64,000 nucleotides of DNA from Paralichthys olivaceus. Lineage: Eukaryota; Chordata; Actinopteri; Pleuronectiformes; Paralichthyidae. Position numbers and translations under genes: made by a program. The stretch covers positions 5,892,501-5,956,500 of the forward strand of contig NC_091099.1 of NCBI RefSeq assembly GCF_024713975.1, given 5' to 3'. Below are positions 27,101 to 38,212 of the stretch, piece by piece. The notes beneath the pieces are model-generated. The model was not told the DNA's origin. It saw only the letters and a list, made by a program, of their open reading frames with translations, and made no database searches. How positions within the stretch are numbered: the stretch's first letter is position 1; every line of letters starts with the position of its first letter.

Positions 27101-28406
27101 TAGACATGACCTTCTGCAGATATTCCATGCCGGTAGAGCTCAGTGGAGAGTGCAGATGATTCAAACCCAACAACGAGGAGCTCTCTGCGTCGGTCAGAGG
27201 GCCTGGACCGGAGGAAATCATCCTCCCTAACATCTCCCTCACCTTCATGTCAACGCCCGCTGTAGTGAGTATCTGGTTATAATCTGGATGCTCAGCCCTC
27301 TCAGCCGCGAGGAATCTGTTGTGGATGCGGGAGATGTACTGCGAGTAGAGGTTGCTCTGATGCTCCTGCGTCAGGTTACTCAGTTTATAAGAGTCGTGCT
27401 CGGCAGGGAGGTTGCTCTTTGCTGCGAGCTTATTGAGGTGGACCTTCATGTGGTTCTTGAGAAACCATGGCTCTTTGAAACGACGGCCACAGATCTGACA
27501 GCAGTGCTCGAAAGAGTCCTTGTGTTTCCTCATGTGACCCTTCAGGAACCAGGCCTGGCTGAAGGTCTGGCCACAAACCTCGCACGGGAACTCACCAACA
27601 GGCTTCCCCTTGTCGCCAGACCCGGCAGGAGGCTTTTGACCTGAGCCTGAATCTGCGGTTATATGCGTCATCTCAACATGGCCGATGAGCTCCTCTTCCT
27701 GCGATGCGGCAAACTCGCACAAGGTGCATTTGTAGGGTTTATGAAGGATCCTGATATGACGCTCAAGCTCCTGCTGCTTCCTGAACTTTCCCTTACAGAA
27801 TGAGCAGCGGAAGCCGGTGGGCTGCGGCTGGATGGGCTCATCATGGACAGTAGTTGCCTCTGGAGATGTGGATGTATGTGGCTGGTTCTCCGCGGCACTG
27901 GAGTTGCTTAAGAACTGATTTTGGGTTGGGACTGTCTGTGACAGCTGGGGATTTTTAAGTTGGGGTAAATTAGATGTTTGCTGCTGGCTAACATGACCGG
28001 CTCGCATGTGCCTGTCTCTTAGTATCGCCCTCTCTTCGAGCTCATGAAGCAGCCGGTTTTCCTCTCTGATCCTCCCACGGCCTTTACCCAGAAGGCCTTG
28101 CTTGTGCGTGCGGAGGTGGATCTTCAGGTTGCCCTTCTGTGCTGCCCTGTGGTCGCAGTATGGGCACTTGAACGGCTTTTCACCAGTGTGCGTGCGCATA
28201 TGGAGGGAGAGGATGCTGTTAAAGCGGAAACGCTTCCCACACAGCGGGCAGGGATACTTCCTGTTCTTGCGATTGTCATCCTGGGCAGAAGTTACCTGGG
28301 AGACGATGCTTTGATTCGTGACTCTCAGAAACTGGGACAGCTCAACTCTCCCATTCATGCTGCTGAGAATCCTGGCGTCCATGATTTGATTGGCCAGAAG
28401 CGCCAT
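13445..28406 (-). CDS. znf536: ZNF536-like C2H2 zinc-finger protein, short form (923 aa)
   Basis: Three coding exons join in frame: 28406-26801, 20927-19998 and 13680-13445, total 2772 nt, 923 residues plus stop. Both junctions are phase 1 with canonical GT-AG sites. Fingers lie at about residues 51-73, 79-101, 199-222, 225-248, 273-295 and 301-323, a degenerate one at 542-564 and a last one at 850-873. The first six, their spacing and the motif SQYEPLDLSVRP (about 643) identify the ZNF536 family. These proteins are nuclear DNA-binding repressors; human ZNF536 restrains neuronal differentiation. PLDLS fits a CtBP-binding PxDLS motif. The human protein is about 1300 residues. This one begins at the methionine matching human position about 81 and lacks the two middle fingers. 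It could be the sole znf536 or a diverged teleost duplicate. The downstream neighbour expected in mammals, TSHZ3, is outside the window. Confidence 0.9.
15004..15043. repeat. (CA)n microsatellite
   Basis: A CA run with single-base interruptions, within the second coding intron of the znf536-like gene. Confidence 0.9.
15105..15137. repeat. (TG)n microsatellite
   Basis: A perfect TG run of about 33 bp lies 60 bp from the CA run at 15004. The pair forms an imperfect inverted arrangement of complementary dinucleotide repeats. Confidence 0.9.
15636..15662. repeat. (CCT)n trinucleotide repeat
   Basis: About nine CCT units in a pyrimidine-rich stretch. The poly-Leu, poly-Pro and poly-Glu frames across it are repeat artefacts. 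Confidence 0.9.
16310..16685. mobile_element. Teleost dispersed repeat (non-autonomous, unclassified)
   Basis: The block contains GGGGGCGAT, CTTTGGCTTCACTTTTGGGG, GCTGTCATGTCGTC and TATATACAGTCTATGG in order. I recognise this combination as a repeat scattered through many teleost genomes. Upstream parts (TTGACCAATC, GCTGTCAATCACG) appear to belong to the same unit. A short frame of about 89 codons runs through it but matches no protein I know. The class (MITE, SINE or other) cannot be decided from one copy. Confidence 0.55.
17080..17360. repeat. Degenerate AT-rich dispersed repeat
   Basis: The segment begins with a block containing CAGCTCCAAGTGCTTTACAG, similar to a motif common in fish interspersed repeats, probably the antisense 3' end of a retroelement. 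It continues into A-rich sequence. It is too decayed to classify. Confidence 0.4.
19998..20927 (-). CDS. znf536: znf536-like gene, middle coding exon
   Basis: The acceptor GTGGTAG opens at GTGAGAAAG and the donor is TCAG|GTGAGC. The exon completes a TGEK-type linker (GEKVYRCP) but the finger that follows reads C-P-L-S-S-D-Y, so the second zinc-binding cysteine is missing while FHLERYH keeps the histidine end. A poly-Ser run, then the PLDLS motif, then an acidic Glu/Asp-rich stretch follow. Open frames on the plus strand across this exon are antisense shadows. Confidence 0.88.
25393..25510. repeat. Four-unit tandem repeat centred on E-box-like sequences
   Basis: Four imperfect units carry CACCAGGTGG (25406-25415), ACCAGGTGG (ending 25447), CACTGGGTGG (ending 25476) and CACCAGATGG (ending 25507). 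They are separated by ATCAAATCAT/AAAAA-type spacers with periods of about 32, 29 and 31 bp. The first two contain a CAGGTG E-box core and the last an imperfect CAGATG. It is a short minisatellite inside the first coding intron. Confidence 0.75.
25975..26489. mobile_element. MITE-like dispersed repeat, copy 2, with terminal inverted repeats
   Basis: The left end reads GCTTTCAGACATG...CTCCGGA. The right end, read on the other strand, gives CTTTTTCAGACACGATG...TGTCCGGA, so the termini are imperfect inverted repeats about 515 bp apart. The interior has a perfect 15-bp hairpin (26061-26075 with 26093-26107). It shares interior blocks and the right end with the copy at 5.06-5.32 kb. No transposase frame is present, which suggests a non-autonomous DNA element. 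Confidence 0.6.
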
Positions 28407-28615
28407 CTGGCTTCTAATTGGATGGGAGGATGGGGTAATGAAGCCGTCCTTTTCGGGGGACCAGCCGATGTTACAGTATGGTGGGCAGGAGCTTCAATGT
28501 AGGACAGTCCAAAGGTTAGCAGTGAACTGAGTGCTGACTGTTTGCTCTTATTCAGTCGAGACAGGATGTGGATTCATGTTGTTCACATGAAGCGTCTGTT
28601 TGTTGCAGTTCAGAC
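26801..28615 (-). CDS. znf536: znf536-like gene, first coding exon (six N-terminal fingers)
   Basis: The exon runs from an acceptor TTTCTCTCTAG (exon base 28615) to a donor TCAG|GTAAAC (exon base 26801). Translation starts at ATG 28406; the frame upstream closes at a TGA near 28494 without another ATG. The peptide SQMALLANQ at the start matches an internal segment of mammalian ZNF536. Six C2H2 fingers follow in three pairs. The -3 position of the start codon is C, a weak context. Confidence 0.9.
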
Positions 28616-30054
28616 CTAGAGAGAAAACAAAAGGAGCATTAAGCGATTCAGACTCTGCCAAAAAACAAAGAAAGCATTGAAATACATTGATTTCAAGCTT
28701 GAACAGTCCAATAACAGGCCAGTGAGACCCAGAAGTACAATTAGATGCTGTAAATGAAGTGTGTGAATCTATACTTTTGCAACTTCGGTATGATGCCAGT
28801 GAAACAGCACAAATAGGTCAGGAAATAGAGCAAAGCAGATTCTGACTCTCTTCATCCTGTGTTAAGTATACCTGTGGTTTTAGATTATTGTTGGAGACTG
28901 CGAAATGCTGATTAAGTCAAACCACATAGGCTTCCTCAACAAATATCTCATCTTTACTTAAGGGTAAGGTGCAGATCTTTGTCTAGATCTTATTTTTTTA
29001 CTGACACACAATCATGAGCACCAACACAATCACACCACAAACATCAAAGACTTGTGAGCTTTCACTTGCCTTTCCTTTGCATTTCACAAATCTGAAACGC
29101 TAAAAAAAAAAAAAAAAGATTAAAGTAGAAGAGTTAAGCTTTTTCAGCAGGTCTATTGCATATTCGGATAAAACCTTTACCGGGATAATTATGTCACAGG
29201 AGTACGGAGGAAAATAAACAACTTAATGATTCAAAAATGCAAAGTTAAAGGAGGAATAAAATGAAGAGCTCACTTCTCCTCCTGCCCAGCTCCCTCTCTC
29301 TTCCTCTCTTTTCTGATTCAGCTGTAGCAGCAAAACAAAGCTTCAAATTCACATGGCGCTACAATGGCAGAGGTCACATAAGCGCGCCCTGCCCAGCTCC
29401 AGTGCAGCACCAAAGGGCACAGAACAAAGCCTGCACTGTCCACACTGAATTAACACAGGCTTACATCATCCTGGACTGCAACCTCAGTCAGTCATGAAAA
29501 TGATGTACACAAAAACCAAACAGATAAAGAGCTGGCAGCGGCGGCGGTTGGTGTGAGCAGGGTTATTGCTTTAAGCTGCAGATCAGAAATCAATTCAACC
29601 ATATGGTACTGACGGGAAAAAATCAAATTTAAGTAAATTATATTAGAATAAAGTAGATAGACTCAATATTTGATAACCTGAGGAGAGGGGAGGGGAGAGC
29701 AGAGGTTCCCCTCCAACACCCGCCCACTTTCAAGGATTACGGTCATTTGAACTATTATTGCATTTGCCTCTATTAATGTCATTACTGTACTGTGGCCTTG
29801 GATGTGTAATGGTGTCCATTCTGAAGTCTGCATCCAATCAATAATGATTGATCAGACTCGAGTTCAAGTGGCTCTGCGTCTATGCAGCATCTTGCGATGC
29901 AACTTTGACTTCTGTGTGACTGTGTGGGTGCATTTCGTGTAACTGGCTGTCACATCAACCTCAAAAATGATGCTGTGTGTAAATTTGGAATCACGAATAT
30001 AGTGACCGAAATTAGCAAGTTAGCAGTGTTGTTGTGGTATTGTTGAAAATGTTC

Positions 30055-30270
30055 AAGAGTTTTACATTTAAAGGTCAAGTTTGTTAGATTTAGGTGAACG
30101 GGCAGAAATGTAACAGAAAATAATCCTAGTGATGTTTTTACTTGTGTGTTTCATTCAAATTGTACAAATTGTTGTTTTCTTTACCCTGGAACGAGCCCTT
30201 CATATTTAAATACTTTATATTTACATCAGGAGCAGGTCATCTCTACAGAGGCCACCGTGTTTTTTACAGT
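30055..30270. mobile_element. Teleost interspersed repeat, partial
   Basis: The order AAAGGTCAAGTTTGTTAGAT, then AATAATCCTAGTGATGTTTT, TTGTTTTCTTTACCCTGGAA, and TTTACATCAGGAGC with CTCTACAGAGGCCACCGTG corresponds closely to a repeat I recognise from many fish genomes. The distal part has diverged or been replaced. A 112-codon frame starting within it is not a known protein. Confidence 0.6.
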
Positions 30271-33200
30271 AGCTGAAGTAGTTGCTAAAGAAGCTTTTTG
30301 TTTAACAATGAAAACGTCCCATGAAGCACGTTTAAGTAAAACCTTAAATAAGTTAAGAAATTGTGCGTTTAAGGACAACACGACCATTAAATATGTGCCT
30401 GGAAGAACAATACCACCCTGCGTAGTGTCAGGTGTCATATTAAAAAAACGCACAAAACAAGCTGAGCAGAGAAGAAAAGGTTGACAGCTGCAGACGTTGA
30501 CCCCAAATGTCTGAGAGTCAGGTTTGTTTGAACGCACACAATTTGCCGGTTATGGACGCTAGTAGTTGCAAGCTATGGCCGCTGTTACAATACCGACCAA
30601 ATCACCACAATATCTACAGATTAAAGTGGTTACTAACCATCACAAAACCTTTTCATCCATGCATCTACCTGGCTGACAGTGACAACAGCAACGAGATAGT
30701 AACACAAACTAATAGAACCTCATCCAAAATCAATAGGTTCAGGATGGAGCTACAGGCCTGCAAAATAAAATGTCTGACACCGAGTGTGAGCCACCTGCTG
30801 CTGCCTACAGTCGATGGAAACCTCCATCAGTGATGAAAATGTTTGACACAAAAACCCCACAGATAAAGAGCACGCCTGTGTGTGTCTGGCGAGAGCAGCG
30901 AGTCGGCGCTGAGCTCGGATCAATGTAAGGATACAGGTCTGACCTAACCACATCTGACAGGGAGAAAGTGAGCGAATGATATTAGCATACACTAGATCCA
31001 CTTCATATTTGCTAAAGTGGTATTCCTTTGATTAACTAAGCACAGCGAGGAGGCATAAAACCTTCATCACTGTGTGTGTGTGTGTGTCTCTGTGTGTGTG
31101 TGTGAGAAGGCTAGGAGATGGGGAGCGGCACACGGGGCCATCAGGTGTTTCTCTGTCAGAGTGAATTAGGCTCTTTGGGTGCAGATTGAGAAAGTGCTTG
31201 ATTGTTATTAAGCATCGTGTCACAGTAGCGCCTCTTAGGTGTGGCCGCACGCACACGAACAAGGAGCAGGTGTGATTTCGCGCAGGCAATAAAAGAAAAA
31301 AATGTGACACGTACACATTTAAACCAGCCCTGGGAGCTGTGCATTCTGCGGGATTTTAGATCACTTATTTTTCACTGCAGTCGGGATGAGGATTCTGGTA
31401 TTTTGGCATCTAATCTGCAAGTATGGCTGAATGCATATAATCTTTTTACTTTGTAGTTGCAGCACACTGTCAGCCAGGATGGATGGACAATATTGTAAAT
31501 CCATAGTTAGGTGACACAGGAATGAAACATATGAATAAAATTTATAGATCTGAACTGCATAACAGCAGTTAAACAGCATTCATAATTTATGTGGATGGTT
31601 GAGCTGGAAACTACTGAGAAAGCAGCACAAACAGCTCCATCAGCCTCCAACCTGCAGTTACAGTTTAGTGAAACATAAGACATTCTGAAGCAGAGTTGGG
31701 AAAAACACATATGTTGTGGTTATCTGACGGTAAACTTGACATGTTTTCCTCATGTATTTCACACTGTGATGGTTTACCAGTGTCAATTTACCGTGTGGAG
31801 TTGAAATGCGTGTTCAGTTTTTGTGTTGAAGTTCATTAACTTTGTCTCAAAAGCCTGAAAATGAAGGGATGATGGATTATCTAACCAGTATTTATTGTGA
31901 TTGCTCCATTTCTCTGGTTCTTCTCTTTACTTGGTTGTTGTTTGGAAATGTGTACACAGCACTCCGGATTTATCTTAGATTAATTTCTTGGGCTCCACGT
32001 ATTTGCATGCACGACAGGAAAATAAAAGCTTCATGGATTCCCACAGTTACATACGTGATGTGTGATGATAAAACATTCTCATGCAAAACCTCATTCACCG
32101 GCTATAAAGATGCTCTGCGGCGTTGTACATTATCGTTGATGTCCTAGATTCCTGGTGACATGCCTCTGCCTACTTCAAAATCACACATAACAAGAGATCG
32201 TGACTCTCAAAATTCCTGGAATTCCCTGACTTCCCTGCCTGCAGATAACAATTGTTTTATTCATCACCACAGAGCGAGCCTATGCGCAGACAGTAAAAAG
32301 CCCCCATGCTGTGCATTATGCCCCCTGTGTCTCACTCCACCCACACGCCCACCGACCAGATCAGCCAGCCAGCCGTCCTGTGGACCGGCCTGTCAGGGGA
32401 TGAAGAGGCTGCACAAGGAAGAGGGCAGTGGTAACACAGCTGCCCACCATGACCCGTGCAAAAAGATAGCACCCATATACTTTCTGACAGGCAGATTAAT
32501 GAAACCCTATAGGAGCTTCTCTGTAGGCCCCCCCAAAAGCCTGACTGAGATAGAATAGTCTAACCGGCGCCATTCATTACTGCAGGAGCACAGAGCACAG
32601 AAAGAGCACACACAGCACTGACAAACTAGCTCCTTGTGAGTAATAGCTAAAGAACTCATAAAGGAATACATACACATTTGTTGTGGATGCAGTAAATCTA
32701 TGCCACTCCTTTTACAACTATCAAAAAATCTGGCTTGTGCCCTGTAAAAATAAATCTGGCGTGCATGTGGTGCAATGGTGATGTGTGCAGTTATTTGAGA
32801 GTCAGCTATTTCACTGTGTTCAGTGGAAGGAGGCGTTCGATTCAATCCGTTTGTCTCGTTCACTGATGCAGATTAGTGGCCTCGACAAAACAGAGGGGAA
32901 ATATGATTCTCCCCAGGTAGCTACTGAGAGTCAGACGGAAAACCAAAGGTGGCGTTTGGACCTTCATGTCAAAACTCTCAAGTTTTCACGTGTTCATTGA
33001 TCACATGTGTGCAGGAGAAAAAGCTGTGAAAACGACTTAGCGAACTAAACATGACTGTACTGAAGGAAACATGTAGTATTGTAAGCTAATAGCAGCACGT
33101 GTCACATACAAACTTTGCATTCATACACTTCGTCTGATGCTTTCAAAGGCGCTCACACACAAAGAGCGGAAACATCACGCACGTGCGCAGACACGCGCTC

Positions 33201-33988
33201 TCATGCTGTCTGTCTCACACGCTCACATGCACAGACACACACACGCATGCACGTGCATATAGAATGTATTTTAAATCACTAATGTGTGAACAGTTGATCT
33301 TGTTTGCACAGACCACCTGTTCTTTCTGGACACAAACAAAGCTTTTGGCGTACGATGGAGTTTGTTAACAGTGTGGGGTGCGTAGGGGATGCCTTGCACA
33401 AGAGAAGCCTATCCACATGGTGTGGGCTGCATCAGATGGTTGGGCCCTGCAGGACGGCAGCCAGCTCCAACACAACTCACACAGATCTCAAAAGAATGGA
33501 TCGTCTTCAGCGCGCGACATACAGACATGTTTTTTTTGCTTTCTCGGGGAAGTGCAACTTTCTCCGGTGCAAGGAGGAAACAGATTGCCGTCGCCGTCTC
33601 GCCGTCTAAGCCATGTAAAGAGAAAACGTTGTTTTGTTTGTACATCGCATTTCCTCTGTCATGACACTTAACGTTTGCACAAACCGTAAAGAGCAGTGGC
33701 TAAAAACGGAGGAGAAACTGGATTTGTCGACTGAAGCACTTGGAGGCACTGAGACAAAAGTCATTAAACGAGTCATCACAAAATCACAGCAGGAGTCGGG
33801 TAATGCCACTTACAGTATCTCATTAAGCTATGGCATCTACAGGAAAAAAGAAACTGACAAACAAAGAGCATAATCCAAGGCACATTAACTGGGCTGATAA
33901 TTCAATGAACTCTCATTTGGCAGCCATCTTGCCCTTGTGATGGTCTTTTTTCAGCCACAGCAGCAGAGTCCAGAGCCTTCGTGAAGTT

Positions 33989-33991
<3 letters not shown>

Positions 33992-34051
<60 letters not shown>
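33992..34051. repeat. (CA)n microsatellite, 60 bp
   Basis: A perfect CA run in the 5' intron of the znf536-like gene, followed by a CT-rich stretch to about 34130. Confidence 0.95.
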
Positions 34052-34054
<3 letters not shown>

Positions 34055-36599
34055 GAATATTACTCCACTCGATTTCTCTCTCTCTTCCCTCTCTTTCGGT
34101 GTCTCTCCCCCTCTTTCTCTCCCGCGCTCTCTAAAACAACAAAACATCCACCATTAGACAACGGGGGTACCAGCGTAATTAGAAAATGACTTCCTTTGCA
34201 ATCCTAGCTAAGTAGTTTACACACTGTAATTACAGGGACAAAATCATCTTTTCATCATTTCACTGATTGAGCTCATCAACCCTGTGGGATCCCAGGACTG
34301 TGCTCAAGCAACATCTGGGCTAAGAGAATTAGCCCTTAGTTTAGCGGGGCCTTACACAGTGGCAAGCAACGCCACATGAACGCCGGACATGGCCGTGGCA
34401 CACATCTCTAATTAAGACTTCTTTTTTGGGGGGGGGGGGGGGGATTTTGTCTTAGATGGAGTGTTCGATCACAAGCGGAGCAGAGCGGAGTTTTACTTAT
34501 TCTGATACAATGAGAAACAGTTCAGGAGGAGGGCAAGGTCACTGCACAATAACTGCTATCTATTTCCCACACTTCCCAAAAAATGCCATATCAAACTTTC
34601 ACTCCCCCTCCCGGTGCACTCGTGAATCGAAGCATTGAAAGATCGACCTTGGTGCACGGCAACACGCCTTTTCACGCGGCGCTCGTTTTTACTCCAATTC
34701 TCCGTGTGCCCTCGGCCTCGACTTTCTAACAAACACATGTGGCCGTGGAGTTGAAGGTGAAGTGCTTGCGCTCGTCTCTGTCCTGTGGAAGGGCTCTGCC
34801 TCTGTGTGTTGGCAACAGAGGCAAGTGTTTAATGTGGCAGCTGTTAGCCTCGTGGATTTTCACTAATCACTCTCTCCTGATTACTCTGATGAGTGTATGA
34901 TGCTCTTAAATAATCAACCCGCAATGAAAAAAAAGAAAAAAAGAAAAATAATTATCATCATCTCCCTAAGTAGTGCAGCTGCACCCGCCTGCAATAATTA
35001 CAACTAGAACAGGGCGCCTTCTCTCGTCACTTACAACCACTTATTATTAGAGATAACGCTAATTGGTGCAGTGGTGGGCGACAATTCTTCATGGGGTTCA
35101 TCATAAAAATCCAAACCTTGAAAGTTATGGCACATTAGAGGTCTTAAAGCCAAGGTGCGGTATTAAACATCGCATGCTGAGACACGCCAATAATCTGAGC
35201 CAGGGGAGTAGTAGATGTCCTATCAGTAGTCCCTCGCTTGCCTTGCCCTCACTCCACCCTTCCCCCACTCCTGGTATCAGCCTGGCAGACACAATTAACA
35301 TTTTCATAAAAACAATTCCCTGCTTCCAATAGTCCAATGTAATTTGTTTTCCATCTCTGTTCATTAATCATTGTTTAAATCGGTGAGCCATCCCCTCCAC
35401 TCTGCCATCTGCACTCAGCTGTGTTACAGATATGACACCTTCCCCCTTAATGGGAGCTGACAGCCAAGAGAGGAGGCCTGTGGAAAATAGCTTCCTGCAT
35501 GTGCACTTCCACCTCCCATACTGCCAGCAGGTGAGAGAGGGGTATTTAATGGCTTCTGATTAATCTCAAAGGCAAACAACGCAACACTGCGATATTATGC
35601 AGCATGCAAACCGGACGGTATGTGCACATAAATGCAACATGGTGGTGCAGAAAGTGCGCAAAGCCAACACGAGTGAAAGTCATGCAGACGTGCTTTAAAC
35701 AATGGCGATGCATTCCACATTTTTGTCTAAGTTGTTTTTTTTTCTCTCCTCTAGTTAAATTAGTGCAGTGTTCCTACAATATGCTATTGTTTTCCTGGAA
35801 TTGGGAGCAAGGTTATTAATTATTCACTGTTGTGTTCTCATATGAGGGGGCTATGCTTTTCACCGTATTGCCTCATAGCTCAAATACTTAGGGCCATGGT
35901 ACTCGGGCAAATTTCATGAGGCAACATCACAGAGATATTATTATCACAAGGCAGACACTTTGGAGATTAAAAGTTTCCTGAAGAGTTTGAATGATTGCAA
36001 GGTTTTCCTCTGGTAAGATCTCAAAAATTCCAGGATCTCTAAAGCGTGCATGCATAGGAAAAGACAAATCAAATAACTTTTGCCATTGCTTTTTTTTCTT
36101 TCTCCTTTCTTTCAAGTGATTTTAAGCCCTAAGTCTAAATAGCTTAGGCATTTTTGGGGAAAGAAAATCCTGCTCAATGTGTTGGTAGGAGAGTGCCAAA
36201 AAGTTCATCTGGCCTGTTGATTTCAGCGTGGATTACAGATATTCAAATCATGTGCCTTGTGTTCAAACAAGTGCTTCTATCAGGGGAGAAAGTTGCCAAG
36301 CAGAGCTTTGTCATGTAAGCTGTGTGAATTTACTGCAGCATAATGAGAAAACGGCCGTGGCGCTACATTTAATAGGCTACAGTTTCATCCACTCACCCGC
36401 CCTCTCTCTAATTTCCTCTCAATTATGATGATAATAATAATTTCAAACACCCCTCCAGTCTCCGTGTTGGGGGTTTTATCAAAAGATGGTGTCACCTGAA
36501 CATGCACAGGCCCAGGTTTTATTTGTGTGTCACACAGTTCACATGGTGCAAAAAACGCTTAAAGACAAACTCTGGTTTTGGAGTGTCTCTAACAAGGAG

Positions 36600-36625
36600 G
36601 GCAGCAGCAGCAGCAGCAGCAGCAG
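36600..36625. repeat. (GCA)n trinucleotide repeat
   Basis: About eight GCA units in the 5' intron of the znf536-like gene, outside any supported coding exon. Confidence 0.9.
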
Positions 36626-37492
36626 TAAATGATGTGTATATTCAAAACTGAATATTTCATGTTGATTGATCGCACTGACTGCCACCCACCTGCTCCTCCT
36701 CCTGTCCCACCGGAGCTGGCATGAGGAGAATTCAGTAATTGAGAAGAGCAGAGCATGGTCTCTCTTTGCTCACATATGACAGATGGGGCATCATCGCTTC
36801 AAAGGAGAGCATTTGGAAACAGGAGGATGAGGGAGGGGGCACAGGGTGAGGGTGGCTTTCAAAGTAGCTGTGCCACTCTGTACAGGTGACAATTAAAAAA
36901 AAAAAAAGAAAAAGAAAAGAGGTTATAGCAGCTGAAGCATTGGCCTCCGAGAAAGGTGCATCTTTTAGAAAAACTGTGAATATATATATGCACATCATTT
37001 AATCCCACCTAATAAATATAAAACACAATGTACATGTGCAGACACTTATGCTGGTGCATGATTATTTTAATGTTTTTCTTTTTAATTATGGTATTTATAA
37101 GGCTCTAAAGCTCACATTTATATAAAACCATGAAATAAACCCATACACATGAATATGATATGATGTCAGGTTGTCATTGTGGAGCATGTTCATTCCCTGT
37201 CTCACAACACACAGATAAACACACAGGAAACACACACTTGCTCTTTTGAATCCTCTGAAAAATACAGTCGACTATTTCTCCTTACAGTTAAATATCTTCA
37301 CCTGAATCTTTAATGGTCACGTTTTAGTCCTCGACGTTACTTTGCTTTTCATTCAAAAAACAAAACAGTGTTGCTGCGTGTGAGGGGGGGGGGGAAACCC
37401 ACCGACCATCAGAAACTTAAAACTCACACACTTTCCACAGATAACTTGAGTAAATGTTGAGGAGGCGCGAGGCGCAGTCGTGTCTCTCTTAC

Positions 37493-37700
37493 CTGGCGAA
37501 CCGGAGGAGACGCGGAGGTGACAGCTGGAGTTCAGCGGAGATGTTGAACTGGATGACTGACTGCTGACTGACGGACCGTACGCGTTCACACGCTTTATCA
37601 TAAACGCCCAGCTCCCGGTCGGACCCAGATTCTCCCCTTGAACTCGCGCTTCCTCTCTAAAAAAAACACTAACAAACAAAATAAACACATTTAAACGCTT
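37493..37700 (-). other. znf536: Probable non-coding first exon and promoter edge of the znf536-like gene
   Basis: A strong donor (CCAG|GTAAGAG, exon base 37493) ends a CpG-rich block. Upstream sequence to about 37930 is also CpG-rich (repeated GCGGTGCG units), unlike the AT-rich surroundings, which fits a vertebrate CpG-type promoter. The upper boundary is arbitrary. Other first exons may exist. Confidence 0.5.
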
Positions 37701-38150
37701 TTACGCCGGATGAACGCGGTGCGCGGTGCGGTGCGCGTTGCTCTGTAGTATTTCCAGGCGAGGAAAGAGGTAATGAAATCTTATAATATAAAAAAAAAAA
37801 AATTACTCGGGATACTTCGACATGTCCTGAAGCCGTATGTCTCCCTCATCTGGCCGCTGGTGTGCAAGTGTAACAGACTGGCACCGTGCGTAAAGTGTGC
37901 GCCGGCGTCTCCAGGACGCAGACATCATCAATCCCTCCTCTGAGATGCATGCATATGAAAGCATTATGTGGTGTTGTGCATGTCAGGTTTAGTGGGGGGG
38001 GGGGGGTTACCTGTGAGAGCTCTGTGTTTCTTTGGAAACTTGTGTAAGAACCATGATGGATTCTTCTGTAATAATCTTGAAAACTTGCTCTTTATTTACA
38101 GGTTAAATGATAAAGATTTCTACAGAGGCTGCTCCTGAATGTGTGTTCAC

Positions 38151-38152
<2 letters not shown>

Positions 38153-38211
<59 letters not shown>
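38153..38211. repeat. (TG)n microsatellite, 59 bp
   Basis: A perfect TG run about 450 bp upstream of the inferred first exon of the znf536-like gene. Confidence 0.95.

Positions 38212-38212
<1 letters not shown>

Larger units (their letters stand above)
28616..37492 (-). other. 5' intron of the znf536-like gene
   Basis: About 8.9 kb between the first exon and the first coding exon. It contains a recognisable teleost repeat near 30.06-30.27 kb, a 60-bp CA run at 33.99 kb, a poly-G run near 34.43-34.44 kb and a GCA run at 36.6 kb. The segment at 34.16-34.41 kb is complex, low in repeats and rich in TAATTA-like sites, a possible enhancer by appearance only. No coding exon was found. Confidence 0.6.
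28548..37601 (-). other. Possible 58-codon upstream ORF across the 5' splice junction
   Basis: If the first exon (donor at 37493) joins the exon starting at 28615, an ATG at 37601-37599 reads 36 codons in exon 1 and continues 22 codons to TAA at 28550-28548. The frame is then closed 142 bp before the main ATG. A nested ATG at 28577 gives a 9-codon ORF with the same stop. This depends on the inferred splice and on the transcription start lying above 37601. Confidence 0.35.

Noticed and set aside
26820-28502. Plus-strand frames of 118-152 codons opposite the znf536 first coding exon
   Set aside because: They are antisense shadows of a long coding exon, with no splice support or known domain.
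30146-30484. 112-codon frame
   Set aside because: It starts inside a recognised teleost interspersed repeat and resembles no protein.
33304-33671. Three overlapping plus-strand frames of 91-101 codons in the znf536 5' intron
   Set aside because: No recognisable domain or convincing splice sites; overlap in all three frames suggests chance scarcity of stops.
37353-37688. 111-codon frame over the znf536 first exon as a coding exon
   Set aside because: It begins at GTG, and after splicing to the next exon the frame stops at 28548, so it can only be an upstream ORF.
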